A stretch of 64,000 nucleotides of DNA from Vigna angularis (GCF_016808095.1 NC_068977.1:27801364-27865363); one strand, 5' to 3'. Shown: positions 10,961 through 29,782, numbered from the stretch's first letter. The notes: generated by a model from the sequence alone, not told the origin. A program made the numbers and translations.

Positions 10961-12984
10961 CAATGCTAACACAACTGACTAAGAAAGGGCAACCTAGCAG
11001 TGATACAAATAAAATATATGTGATGGATTCCAAAGCAAATTTATCACTGAGTAAAAAACAAAGGATGCTGGTAAATAACATATACAATACATAAATTAAA
11101 AATAAGGTGGTGCCAGAAGCAAATCTTTGAAAAATTCAGGACACCTTAAACTGATGTTCAACTCTCATGAGAATATTTACCTTTTTCTAAAGCAAAAAAA
11201 ATATCATCAAACAGAAAACAATGAAGGAACATAGAGGGAGCAAGCAAAGCAACCCCAAAAACACAAAGGAGAGTAAATAATCCTACAGGTTTGCCCAATC
11301 GAGAATTTTATCTCTCACGACATTTCCCCCTTTAGTCTAGGGTTTTCGAAAATAAACCAAAAATAAAAGGAAAGATAGACAAATGATGAGAAAAGAAGAA
11401 AGGAAGAAGAAGCTCATACTTTATATTCTTCAAACGGTACAAAGAGGAGAAATTAGAAAGGGGACAAACCTTCCGCGCTCCACATCGATCACGTTCGATA
11501 CAAACTTTGCCTTCCACTTCAACTTCGCTAGTACAAACTTTTCCGATCACGTCCAGCCTCCGGTGGCAGCAATGGAGTTCTCCTTTTTTTTTCTCTCTCG
11601 TTCTCTCTCAACCCTAACCCTACCATGAAAAAAATTGCCTCTTCCTAAATGAAATGCTCGACCTTTCAAAATTTGAAATCACACACACGATCCTAATGCA
11701 GCAACTGAAACGCAATGTTTCATTTAGTCTCTCACAAACCACCTCAGCAGTAGCCCACGGACTGAAATGACCAATATATCCTTAATGACATTGACAATTA
11801 TTGGGTCCCACGACGTGTCAAATAAATGTAGATTCCTTTAACCGTGTCAAAGAATCATTTTTGTTCTATTTAAGTTAAATTACTGCAAATCTTCCTTTTG
11901 TTTGTAGAAATACACTCTCACCATCTTTCTTCCTTTAAAATTGCATCAATCTTATGCAATGTTTAATGGATTAAAATTATTTTGTAACTTATCTGTAGGT
12001 TACGACTCTTTTTATTCATAACTATAAACTTGTGATACGCGTGTTATTACATATTTATAAACTTATTTCTATAATCTTATTTAAAATTTAGATTAAAATT
12101 GTGTATAGGTAATGATTAAATATGTCTATAGCTACACATATTAAAGTAAATGTTTTTTCAAGCATTAAAATTGACATCTCCCCATAATTTTTTTACGAAT
12201 TTCTTGTATTACTTACAAGGTAATACTGACTATTTTAGCATCTCTTGATCTCTCCAAATAGTTTTACATCATTTTTTATCTAAGTTCGGTTTACCTATTG
12301 ATATTTTGAAACCAACTTTTACATGTGAATATATTAAAAATAATTTCAGTTTAAATATAAATCATGAATTCACTCTTGATTTTAATTGGATTGAACTTTT
12401 TAACTCACAACACATCCACAAAGTAAATTTTTGACTGCATTAACTTTTAACTAAGTTTAGATTTTATTTGATTTGAGTTCATTCATCCAAAAATGTAAAG
12501 TAGTAGACAAATTAAAAAATAAAGTAACAATTCACACCATTGTATTTTGTTTAACTAGTCTCACCATTATTCTAAACCACTCTCATGTAGAATTTAAATT
12601 AGAAATTATTAAAAGTCCCACGTCTATTAAAAATAAGATCAATTTATAATATAAATGCATACAAACCTTATCTCACGTGTTAATTTTGTAAGATTGAATT
12701 AGATTTAAAATCGTCTGATTGAGTTAAGTTATAGTCTATTTCTTATCACCATTTTTACATTCGTCAACTTTAAAGCATCATATCACCATTTTTAGGCTAT
12801 ATATAACAACAAATACTTCAAAAAAAAATTTCAGGAACTGAGATTTGAAGAAGCTTAAAGGCTAGAAGTAATGACAAATGTGTTGTTTTCTTTTACCTCG
12901 TTCCTCGTGCATTCAAAATTGGAGCATGAATTGAAAAGTTTTAGGGCTGAAATGTGCACTCTAATTAACAATGACACAAAGTAC
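10961..12984. other. intergenic; UTR-like CT-rich patch near 11580-11630
   Basis: An uninterrupted minus frame at 11332-11550 and the CT-rich run with AACCCTAACCCTA at 11600-11625 resemble a plant 5' leader. No protein is recognised. The rest (11640-12980) is AT-rich with no supported feature. Confidence 0.4.
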
Positions 12985-18637
<5,653 letters not shown>

Positions 18638-18712
18638 TCTGTGTTATTTTCTTCTGTCTCTGAATGAAAACTCTCAGCAAAACAAAATATAAGACTCATT
18701 AATCTTCACACT

Positions 18713-18767
<55 letters not shown>

Positions 18768-20154
18768 TAATAAATATCCTATAAATAGTGATTGAACATG
18801 TACCGTACTTTATGTTGATGATAACGACCCTTCAACAAATTTCTGAGCTGAGTTATTACAAAATTGAAATACTGTAATCTGAAAAGAATTATTTGTTTGA
18901 TTTGTTTAAAAAAAATATTATTTTGATATTTGGAAACAAAATCTCAATTTCTTTTTTAGAAAATCTCAAGTAATATATACTCTTAACTTTATTAGCTAAC
19001 TTGGGTTTGAAAGTAAATTAAAAAAAGTGTATTTGTTTGAAAAATAACACAAGATTCTATGATTTAAAATTTTCAAATCGATTAAAGATAAATTGATTTC
19101 TTAATATATAATATATAAAATTTTTAAACAAAGTTTTATAAGATTAAATATATTGAAAGTTTATTTGAATATATTATCACTTTCTCTTCAACTAAAATTA
19201 AAATAATTTCATAAGAATAGATTTTTCCACTTTTCAACACTATGTTTTAAAGTTATAACCTTGAAATGAAGATGACGCAAAGCACTATTATGTAATAAAT
19301 ATTATGCAAAGTAAATATGTAAATAGATGAGAGAATGTAAAATGTGAAGCACAAACTTCAAAAGTGATTAAATGAGACATAAAGGCATCCAACTAACACC
19401 AACAATTAGCGTATATATTGATCATTCTAATGGCTAAGAGCAACTGGGTCCATAATGAATGATGATAATTGTCGCTTATCTATCTACCTAATAATTGCAA
19501 AAATATTAAATTATATACTTGGATAACTAAAAGTATTAGTAAATGTCATACATTACTTTCTAGTGTTATACATATGCAGTATAGTTATCTCTGACCTTAA
19601 GGTTTATTTATTCTTGTAACGTCACACTTTCAATCATGAAGAAATTTACGGTAATAAACATGTACAAGTTCAAAATTATTTAAGACATATCTAGGTACAG
19701 GTATGCATATATTTTAATATAATTATTGATGAAGACACTCTCTCTCTCATATATATATGACAATAAGTTTAAATTTATGTGTATTATATCATCTCTTAAT
19801 AATACTTATTACAATAAATAGTAGTATTACTCACTATAAAAATCTTTAGATAATGCATAAAATTAGTAAGTAAAATTGATTTACTTATTAATTATATATA
19901 TAGACAGAATTCTATAAATAAGTAAGGTAGAAAATAATTATTAAAATAATTATTATAAAGTTCAACATAATTACTACATTAACATAAATGCAGAGGATTT
20001 AGAAAATATATTTAAGGTAGAAAATAATTAAATTCAGAAATCTAAATATTATAAACTCCAATAATCTTAATAGAAAAACATCTAACCATAATGTAAGAAA
20101 AGTTCTGAACATACAGTAATAATAATTTCTAAAGTTCTTTAACAAAAGTTTCAT
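18638..20154. promoter_or_regulatory. upstream region of the SDR gene, AT-rich intergenic
   Basis: The interval contains the presumed promoter and 5' leader of the minus-strand SDR gene. A (TA)n run lies at 18715-18765, about 80 bp upstream of the ATG, so a TATA box cannot be singled out. Beyond 18800 the DNA is AT-rich without supported genes. Confidence 0.4.
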
Positions 20155-20415
20155 AACCCTAATTTTTCTTTTTAATTTAAATCTTTTTTCTAACATCGTT
20201 TAAATAGTTAATGATATGAATAGTATATGTCATGTGTGGTTTTGTTGTTTTTTTCATAATTTTTAATTTTTTTAAAAATATTTATGTGTCAAATCAGTAT
20301 TATGTTACATCATAACAATGTCACTTCTCAAAATCAATAACACACGTCAATGTTAATGTTTTATATTCAATTTAATTCGAATTTTCATTAATTTTGTTTG
20401 ATTTTGTCTATTTTT

Positions 20416-21517
20416 TGTCAGAGCGGCTGCAGCGGAATGGTTAGCGTGGGAACAAACCAAGAGGGGGGGTGAATTGGTTATATTCAAATATTATCCCTTT
20501 TTAATCTTTTTCTCTTAATTTCTTACTAAGCAGATAATTAAACGTAAATTAAAGAGTAAGGGAAAGAGAAAAATTACACAGGTATTTTATCCTGGTTCAG
20601 ATCACTAAGATCCTACGTCCAGTCGCTTATCTCAAACAAGATAAACCTTTTTCACTATCACAAAACTATTACAAATATTAGTCACAAAGAAAAACAATTT
20701 GTAACAGTTTAGAAATTACCACCTCTCTTGAAACCACAAGAGATGAACTTACACCTCCTTTGAATCTTCACAAAGGATGATCACCTCCTTCGAATGCTTC
20801 ACGAAGGATGATTCTCTTCCAGACACTTCCTCAGACACACCAAGGATGATCAAGCTATTCCTCTGTCACCGCAGTACCACTTCAGGACTTTGCAGACAAG
20901 AGTTTCCTTAGCTTCAGCAATTTCACAGAGTTCTCACAAGAGTTCAGAGATTTTTGCACAAGGGAAGAGTTGTTGTTGAGAGAAAATGAGAGTCTATTTA
21001 TAGACTCATCCAAAGGCTCCTCCATTTTCGCTTTTAGACTTTCTGACTGTGTTAATCGATTAGCTACAGTGGTTAATCGATTAACAACCCAACGGATACT
21101 TCAAACGGCTCTAAAAACGGCTAGTTTTTCAAACGTTCACTATGTTAATCGATTAACAGCCCTTGTTAATCGATTAACGTTAATCGATTAACACCCTGTG
21201 TTAATCGATTAACACTGCATTGCTGGGCTTCTCCATGGCGCACTGGAACAATCGATTAACAGCCCTTGTTAATCGATTAACGTTAATCGATTAACACCCT
21301 CTGTTAATCGATTAACACTGCACAGAATTTTGCTTCTTGTTTATTTTTACATCACCTTTGAATGCATACATCAAACTAATAATTCTCCTATGTTTATACA
21401 ATTATTACAAAAGGTTACAAGTCTTCAAAGATCATTCTTCATGAGTCTTCATGAGTCTTGGTTGTTCTTGACTTGATTTGTACATCATCAAAACTTCAAC
21501 TGCACATTTCGCTAACA
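20416..21517 (-). mobile_element. SIRE-like Copia solo LTR, 1102 bp, TSD TTTTT
   Basis: On the minus strand it starts TGTTAGCGAAATGTGCAG and ends CCGCTCTGACA, the TG...CA termini of an LTR. It is flanked by TTTTT at 20411-20415 and 21518-21522. The match is exact, but the sequence is of low complexity. Near its start, wording such as TTTTGATGATGTACAAATC and CAAGTCAAGAACAACC resembles legume SIRE/Maximus LTRs. No internal retrotransposon sequence follows, so it is a solo LTR left by LTR-LTR recombination. Confidence 0.75.
21051..21316. repeat. cluster of about ten TTAATCGATTAAC palindromes
   Basis: The perfect palindrome GTTAATCGATTAAC occurs at 21072, 21144, 21165, 21179, 21200, 21268, 21282 and 21303, with near copies at 21051 and 21249. 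Some copies are directly abutted (21165/21179 and 21268/21282). All lie inside the solo LTR. Confidence 0.95.
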
Positions 21518-22240
21518 TTTTTAAATTGAGACGAAATTTAATTTTTATATAAATATTATATTAAACCTTTTTTTATTAAAATTCACATTTTTATAAATAT
21601 TTTTAGAATTATTTTTAAACTAACTCTAACTATATTATTATAATATAATTATTACATGTTTTATTTTTACTAATGTAAAAGATAGGGTTAAAGTTGATTT
21701 TAAAATAATGAAAATTTTTCTTTCTAATTTAAAACAAAATCTAACCTTATTTTCTTTAACCAAATATAACTCTATTTTAAACCAACTATAACCCTAATTT
21801 TTACAAGTAACAAAACTAAAAAATAATTTCAGAAATATTTAATAAAAATGTGAATTTTAATAAAAAATTATGTATAGCATTTATATAAAAATTATATTTT
21901 GTCTCAATTTAGAAAGGGATAAAATTGAACAAAATTAATGAAAATTGAAAGTGAATTCAATAAAATTAACAAAAATTGGGATAGAATGAAATATAAAACA
22001 CTAAGACGTAATATTGACACTGACATGTGTGAGTGACCTTAATACATGACACATCAACTGTCACGTAATATGATGCTAACTTGACACATGAACCACTTTT
22101 CAAAATTTCAAAATATTGACACTGACATATGTCATCGACTCTAACACATAACATACATTGTTCATATATTATTAACTATTTAAACTGTGTTAGCAAAAAC
22201 AATTAAATTTTAAAAAAATAAGAAAAATTGAGGTTTTATT

Positions 22241-23849
22241 AAAAAGAACTAAGACCATATTAAAAAAAACTCAAAAAAACAGAAACTAAATTAGGATTTA
22301 AGCTTTAACTTCTAAAATAAAAATTTACTATTTTTAATTTATATTATTTTAACATCAATTTCGTTCTTCCTATTTTTTTTTCTAACTCATTATATATAAT
22401 GTGTCATGATATCTTAGTAAGGATTTGTCATCACACAAAAAAAATATTATTAAAAAATAAAAACTAAAAGCATGTGACCAAACAAAAAGAAGTCAAACAA
22501 CTCAAAAACATAAAAAGTTTATACCTATTATAAAAAAATAAAAAACCATCCTAAATGATATAATGTCATACCATTTATCATTAATTTTATTTTTAATCCT
22601 AAAAAATCAACCTATTTGCACAATAATTTTCTTGAGAATACATATCTTTAAGTATTTTCTCCATCTCTTTAAGAAACCAAAAAACAATTTAAGAAAAAAA
22701 AATCTTACATAACAATACTGAATCATTTATCAAACAAACATGTCTAAATCCAATTTCAAAAGGCTTGTATATTTATTTTTTGCCGATGAAATTATTATAT
22801 CAAAAAGCTTTAGAATTTTAGATATACTCCTTACTTAAAGCAATAACAACTCCTATGAGACAAAGAATTGAGAACCTAAAACATTTCAAAAACCTTAAAC
22901 CACACCTCCTAATCAAATAAAACTAGTTAAATCAAAATAAAATATTCTCAATTAGTAGAATTTGTGTACAAATGTAACAAAAGGGAAAAAGACAAAAAGA
23001 AGCTAGAATATAGAAGAAATTTGTCCTAAAATAAATTCTAATTGGATAAGAGTAGTAGCAATAAATTCTAATTGGATAAGAGTAGTAGCAATAAATTCTA
23101 ATTGGATAGCATTATGAGGTAATTATTAGATCATATTAGTAAATTAAATTAATGAGTTAATGATTTGATAAAAAAAATTAGAAAACTATAAATAATCAGC
23201 ACTTCGTCAAACAAGTTGATGGAACTCAAGATTTTTCATATCCAAAAAGACAGAAGTCAAACAGTGAATATAACCCTTGATAGTACTTTTCACGCTTCTC
23301 AACCATTGCTTTCAATTCATATTTGTGCACAAAAATTGTCTATGGTTTCATTGTCATGATATTTATTTAGAAGTTGGCAGTTTCTAGTTAGATGTGTCCA
23401 ACATTATATGGTGTGTGTTCATATTTTAATTGAAAATTTGTTAAATTTAATGTAGCTAGAGTTTAATAACCCAATTCATTAATATAAGATAATTTCACTA
23501 AATCACTAAACACTTACTTTACAAAGCTACTTTTTAATTTAACCAAAAAATACTTTTATATTTCTTGATAAATTACGTGCTTTTATTTTAATCAACCAAT
23601 TGAGATACAATTGGATGACTTTGTCTAACTCTATAAAATATTCTTGATTTACAATTAAAGTTGTGACTAGACAAGTATGAACACTTCTTGTTAATTTTAG
23701 ATAAATAATGTTGTGATTGAACAATTATATCTCTCGTGAATTTCAACTACAATCAATTATCAAAACAATTATATGGTTTATCTGGTTATATATGAACTTC
23801 AAAATATACTTTTACTTGCCATCTTCTTTATGGTTCCCAAAAGCTTGTA
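22241..23849. other. AT-rich intergenic with a short 30-bp tandem repeat
   Basis: No gene is supported. At 23031-23108 the 30-bp unit ATAAATTCTAATTGGATAAG plus AGTAGTAGCA is repeated 2.6 times. Confidence 0.7.
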
Positions 23850-24236
23850 ACACTACTATAAAAACGAATTTTTACGTCATTATTTTTTATTGTTGACATA
23901 AGTCCAAACTATCATGTTTTAGCTAGAAACGTCAAATTGATGTCAGAATATAAAATCAACATTAAAGAATGTCGATCCTTGATAAAACTGACGTAAATTG
24001 ATGACAAACAGAAAAGCAAACCGAGGTCCAAAGACGCTCTCAATTGAATTTTTGAAGTTGGTACATACACTTGAACATGGGAATTTCGAACTTCATCATC
24101 GTCACATGCACGTAGTAGGACAGTAGAGTAGTAGGACAGTAGAAAAGCACCATGAATAGGATACCCTTCTTCAAGTTGTCTTCCTACAGCCACTAGGTGG
24201 TATCCAAAAATTTTGCAAAGAATAAATTGCCAAGAT
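23850..24236. mobile_element. possible CACTA terminus fragment
   Basis: CACTACTATAAAAACG at 23851 has the form of a CACTA-superfamily end, followed by DNA rich in GACGT-type wording. No matching inverted end was found to the right, so this is an orphan end or a chance match. Confidence 0.25.
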
Positions 24237-24245
24237 GAAATCTTA

Positions 24246-24896
24246 GGATGTTACTCCCTCCACCACTACAGATGTCTCCCTCTACCTCCCGATCTCTTTT
24301 TTACCCTTTAATAATATTTAAACGGATGTGGATTAAAAAAATGTGGATATGCATTTTTAAACGGATATCAACATTCGTTGAAGTACAAACGAATGTCGAC
24401 ATCCGTTTATGAGAGTTGAAATCCGTTTAAAAAAGTGGATCTTCCTACTAATGTGTTTTTTGCTTTATTATTTTTCCAACCTAATTCTGTAAAGTATGGA
24501 TGAGTGGATTTGATTGATTAGTGCAGACATTTCTTTCTCATTTTCCAGGTACTAGCTTTATGTTTTAAATGACACTTATTACCAACTAATTAATTCCACA
24601 AAAAAAGCTTAATTACAGGACCACTGTAATGCCATTTTCATGCTCAACAAAATTCACAATTCCATTTTTCCTTTTAATAAATGCAGTGCCATGCTACATC
24701 TTCTTTGTACAAATACCCAATCCAAACTAACCTAAAAATCATTAACTGGAATTCCAATTTCATATTATCATCATAAACTACCCACTCCCGTACCCACTCT
24801 CTGCTACTCCTAAATGCTTCCTCTTCATGTCTCATTATTCCTTGCAAAACCAAATACTACTACTACTACATCAATCACGAACATCCATTCAAATAA

Positions 24897-24938
<42 letters not shown>

Positions 24939-25456
24939 CATCATCACCACCTATAGGGTGACAATTAACAATATATAAGCTCATATAATTGTGTCTGCTT
25001 TTGCAATTTACTACAACTACCTGGGTTTAACTTTTGTGATGAAAGTTGGCACTTTTCGGAGACCCACAGAGGCTTGTGGACGTTGTGTGGGTGAAAGCCT
25101 TGCAAGCATACAGTGAAGGTGACCACCGCTTCCGAGTTATAAAAGCACCACAAACAGCCACATCATCACGTCACGAATCAAAACCAAAATGAAGAAGAAA
25201 TGGAAACAGATATGAAGGAGAGAAAGTGAGAGTTGGGAGATGGAAAGAAACGAAGTGAGAGTTGAGGGTGAGAACAAACGGGTTTGGAAAAATGAGAGGG
25301 GGGTGGGACTGTGAAAATGAATCAGAGATTTAGAATTTCAGAAAAAGGTAAATAAATATGATTAAAGTAAAAATGGGTACTTTTGTAATTAAAAAAATTT
25401 TGGAAAAATTTGAGGAGGTGCAGGGAGCATTGGTGGTGGTGGAGGGAGCAACACCC
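24246..25456. mobile_element. Mutator-like non-autonomous element, 1211 bp, TSD GAAATCTTA
   Basis: The ends GGATGTTACTCCCTCCACCA and, inverted, GGGTGTTGCTCCCTCCACCA continue as imperfect inverted repeats for some 55 bp (both reach CTCCCT(C/G)(T/C)ACCTCC). The element is bracketed by the identical 9 bp GAAATCTTA at 24237-24245 and 25457-25465, the size expected for MULEs. The interior has no transposase. The GC-richer block 25000-25170 looks exon-like but was not recognised, so it may or may not be captured host sequence. A (TA)n run lies at 24902-24937. Confidence 0.85.
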
Positions 25457-25465
25457 GAAATCTTA

Positions 25466-27243
25466 TTAAAATATGGCCCAATGCATATACGAGGAATTAA
25501 AGGCCCAATTGACTTGGAGTGAGAGAGATAAAATATCTCTTGGGTAAAATTGCTGACGGAGAAGCAATCTTCGTCCCAGACAATAGAGAGAGAAAGAGCT
25601 TAAGGCTCTACCAGGCGCTAGAAAGAGAAGTGGAGTAGTGCCTTCCAAACCGATGCAGCCATGGATGTTTGGTGAAAGAAAAAGCACGGTCAGCATAAAG
25701 ACTTCGTCGGAGGTAAGAAAAATACGCACTTTATTTATTCTCTGTAATAGCATGTGTCTTATGTCTTTTTACAACGCAAATGAAAAAGGGGGAGAACTCT
25801 ATTTATAGAGTTTTGGGGAAAAACGGAAACAACTAACTAAAGGGAAAAACTAATTGGTTAAAAGACCGATTACTGTCTTTAGACATTAATCGGTCCGTTT
25901 GAGGTAAGCTCAATAAATCTAACAACCAATTTATAAACAAAATGCAATATACATTGAAAACCAAAAATTAAACGAACCATATATATTTAAGGGCGATGTC
26001 AATGCCGAAGTAGAGGAGTAGCCCCTAGTGAGAAAAAAAAAGGGGGAAATCCTTGTTGTTCAAAATAGTGTCTATACACGAAAATAATCAATCAAAATGA
26101 AAAAAAAAATCATACTAAAACATTCAATGAATGTGAATTTTTGTTAAATGAAGCAGAAATTATCCTTGGTGGTCGTCGAATTTGTTGTCGAACTTGTTGT
26201 CGAACTGTGCTCGAAATCTTGAGAACAGCGAACGTGCAAAAATAGTGAAAAAAAAGCTCTCGTGCGATTTTTTAAGTGATAAAATAGCATATATGACGTT
26301 ATACGCTCTAGTAGGCTGACATCTAATGGTACTCATATGACCCTTCGTCGTCTAAAGTGGTCTATGGACAACAAAATATCTTTTGGGTTCAGGTCCTTAG
26401 TGATTCTAACAAGTTTGACGACAATTTCTCATCTGAACAACGTCTAAAGTGATTTACACGTCATCTCTGGAGACTTTTGACATCATATGGTTCAATTTTG
26501 CAAAGTCCGTAAGCCTAAGCTTAGCACAAAACAACTTAAGCTCGACAATTCGATAGCCTGAGATTGATAGGAGTTCGACATCATATTAGATGTCGATGGG
26601 TTATCAAAACCAACTTTGAACGGGTTTATAACATCGGTCCGACCAATTATCAATGTCCAATTGGTCATTTTGTTTACAAAGTCCAAACTCAGTAGGAGTT
26701 CAACATCATATTAGATGTTGATGGACTATCAAAGCCGACTTTAAATGGATTTATGATGTTAGTCCACCAAATGGTCAACGTCTAAGTCATTTTACTTATA
26801 ATAATGTTATTGGTATTTTTTACGTTAATTATTTTTCCATCTGACCTTGAATGGTAGACATTAAAAGCTAGATCACACTAATATAAAAAAAACACTATAA
26901 TAAAAATTGATAATATTCCATGTAAAAATTCTTTATATGACTCATCCATCAAACTAATATAATTGATTATGTCCTCCATATAAAAAAATAATAAATAAAT
27001 AAGTCTGGTGTATTACTAATTTTACTTGTCCCATCATAAATGTCAAAATATTTTACCGAAGTATATAGTAACCTCTAACTAAAACATTTAGCCATTGTTC
27101 GTTTGGAGTGAATGTACTGTGCACGCGAATAAGCGACGATGGATTTCAAAAAACAGCGTTGTTCCTTTGCGTGGATTTGCGACGATTTACTCAGATGGAA
27201 ATCCAATGATTTGCGGGATTACATTGTTGAAGCCATCTCGCTA
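25466..27243. other. intergenic; degenerate 125-bp duplication near 26570-26800
   Basis: GGAGTTC(G/A)ACATCATATTAGATGT starts at 26570 and again at 26695, giving two diverged copies of a roughly 125-bp unit. Segment 25780-25830 (CTCTATTTATAGAGTTTTGG) resembles LTR leader wording but has no defined ends. No gene is supported. Confidence 0.5.
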
Positions 27244-27248
27244 ATATG

Positions 27249-29766
27249 TGTGAGACCCCAGAAAACTAACACTAATAATCTCTGTCACATCACCATTAAA
27301 ACACACGCCACGTCACTGATCTGTGTAATTAAAACCCACTTTGCATCGCATGCACGAGTGCCATGTGTTGAGTGGAAAATTCTGAAATCAGAAGTGGGAG
27401 TGCAGGTGTCCGCAGAGGAGACGCTCGTTCGACTGGAATGAGAATGAACAAAAATGATTTTCGAAAAACCCTTCCACTCACCTGCACCACTCGTCTTCTT
27501 CCTCAGAAAATCAACCTTTCATTTTTCTCCAACTTCTCTCTAGAAACCTTCACCTTCTCTCTACTGTAACTCATCACCTTCTTCTCCGATCACGTTTCAG
27601 AACCGTAGGAACGTCCCTCGCACCGTGAGCTTCAATCCGAACCGAACTGATCCTAGTTCTGTAACCGGTAAGTCGCTCGACTCTGAACGCTTACTTCTGT
27701 ATTACCTGCAAACTAAGATTCAGTCGCATGCAAGGGTATAAACTGAGTTCTCTGAGTTTTCTTTTGGTTAGACTTAGTTGAAGAGCGTAAGAAAGATCGT
27801 GGAGAGTAGAAAGCCATAGTTGGGCAAGTCCAAGTTATACTGTTAGACGAACACTACTATCCAGGTAAGGGAAGCTTAGTAATTTAATTTATACTTGTAT
27901 GTTGTATGTAAACATGATATGAACTGAAAGTGTGAAATGTATGTCGGTTGAGTATGCATGGTCGAACGTCGCTGTACTGAATGAATATGATATATGTTGG
28001 TTGAAATGTATGATATGGGTGATACGTATGATTATGAAATATACATGCTTAGAAACAAGTGAATGTCAGTGAAACTTGAATATCAATTCCCTACGACAAC
28101 GTATGTCCGACATTAAACGGTTATGGACCGTTTGGTGTTCTAGTAAACTTCTTTGGATTGGAATACTTTCATTTGGGAAGGATTCTGGTAGAGCATGAGC
28201 TATGTAGGTCTTTTATTTTGAGCTCATAATGAGCAGTGTCGACCTTACTCATAGTAATCGTATTGGGTAGTGCTCGGTCTTACACTAAGCGCTCTTACTC
28301 TTTTCTGGAAAAGTCTTGGATAATACAGATCTATCCATCTGTGTCGACCTACTGTGTCGATCATCCTTGTGACTACAGATCATCTATCTGTGTCGACCTA
28401 CTGTGTCGATCACTCTTGTGACTAACAGATCATCCATCTGTGTCGACCTACTGTGTCGATCATCCTTGTGACTACAGATCATCTATCTGTGTCGACCTAC
28501 TGTGTCGATCACTCTTGTGACTAATAGATCATCCATCTGTGTCGACCTACTGTGTCGATCATCCTTGTGACTACAGATCATCTATCTGTGTCGACCTACT
28601 GTGTCGATCACTCTTGTGACTACAGATCATCTATCTGTGTCGACCTACTGTGTCGATCACTCGTGTGAACCACAGATCATTCATCAGTGTCGACCGACAG
28701 TGTCGAGTAACCTTGATTGATACAGGTTGTCCATCTATTTGGTAATTGGTTCTATTCTGTTTTGGAATAGAGTAAATTCTTCGGTCTTGTTCTCCACGGT
28801 TGCCTCATTATGAAGGGGGCTGAACGTTCATCTCTTTAAGAAAGTGGAACATAGAATGAGAATGTGAATAAAAGGAAGTATTAAGGTGTGCGAGCACTAT
28901 GAGAAGTGAAATTATGATTTTGGTATTTGAACGAGTGTCCCAAGGAGGGACGACTCTTAATTCTATATCGGATATTGATTTGGTAAAGTATGACTGTGGA
29001 TAAGTTAAGACTCGCTGTCCATCCTGATGTTCCGTGATACGCCTCTTCAAGTAGAAGGGGGTATTCATGTGTGGGAACGGCAGGAGGTCCTTAGTCCATA
29101 AGTTAACATGGGCGACGTAAGAACGGACTTACCTCGAGTGGCAGCTGTTTGGTGTATCCCAGTTACTACATCACTCGGGTGCAAGGACGCTTGTAACTAC
29201 ACAGATTCATACAGTCCGGACGGTCGGTCTAGTATTGATATATTCATGTGTTGATTGATGTGTATGTATATGTGTTGATCGTGTGTTTGTTTGAATATAA
29301 CTGATGAAGTATGAATTTAAATTACGTAAGCTTACCCTTTCGTCCTTCTTTGTGTTGTCGATCGTCATTGTACGTCCGTCCTGTCTATGCAATGATCATC
29401 CGTGTGGATGTGAGCAGAGGGCGAGGCGTTATTAGAAGAAGCATTGGAAGAGGAGAATCTGGAGGAAGCAACTCTTGTAGATGTTGAAGTGAAGTGCGAA
29501 CAGTAGATGTTCGGTTAACTTTTAGATTAGATGCTTCTTTGTATTTGATTTTTGGGATCGACCTATATATTTTTGGTCGTTCGGTATGTATCCATACTTT
29601 GTAACCGTAGGGCCGGGTGCGATTTTTGTCGAGCGTGTTTTTCTTATTCAACTTCTTGTAAGGCCGTTCGACCTAAAACTCTGTTTCCGTTAAATTAAGA
29701 CTGAATTTTTATCATTAAGTGTAATTAATTCTGATTATGGTTATTACTGTATTTTGGGATGTTACA
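27249..29766 (+). repeat. Tekay LTR 1 (5'), 2518 bp
   Basis: Begins TGTGAGACCCC and ends GGGATGTTACA. It contains a 49-50-bp tandem array (about 28330-28700) built on ATCTGTGTCGACCTACTGTG and a stem-loop at 29397-29410. Confidence 0.97.
28330..28700. repeat. 49-50-bp tandem array in LTR 1, about seven copies
   Basis: GTGTCGACCTACTGTGTCGA recurs at 28341, 28390, 28440 and onward, with alternating short variants (ATCCTTGTGACT, ACTCTTGTGACT). The same array is present in LTRs 2 and 3. Confidence 0.93.
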
Positions 29767-29770
29767 TTAG

Positions 29771-29782
29771 TGGTATCAGAGC
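29771..29782 (+). other. primer binding site, initiator Met tRNA, copy 1
   Basis: TGGTATCAGAGC lies 4 bp after the LTR end and is complementary to the 3' end of plant initiator tRNA-Met. The same site is at 37058-37069 in copy 2. Confidence 0.95.

Larger units (their letters stand above)
20155..22240. mobile_element. large inverted-repeat (foldback-type) element, interrupted
   Basis: The sequence 20155-20415 plus 21523-21680 forms a left arm whose reverse complement is found, diverged, in 21780-22240. Shared landmarks are GTTTAAATAGTTAAT(G/A)AT, TTTTCATTAATTTTGTT, TAAATTGAGAC(G/A)AAAT and TTATTAAAATTCACATTTTT. No transposase frame is present. The left arm is split by the solo LTR at 20416-21517. 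Outer ends are approximate and no target duplication was established. Confidence 0.7.

Noticed and set aside
23851..26900. Complete CACTA element starting at 23851
   Set aside because: No inverted terminus or 3-bp duplication found on the right; CACTATAATAAAAATTG near 26891 is in direct, not inverted, orientation.
28236..28700. Short open frames and CRISPR-like regular repeats in the Tekay LTR
   Set aside because: The 49-50-bp units are contiguous tandem repeats without unique spacers, in a plant LTR; the same frames recur in all three LTRs by identity.
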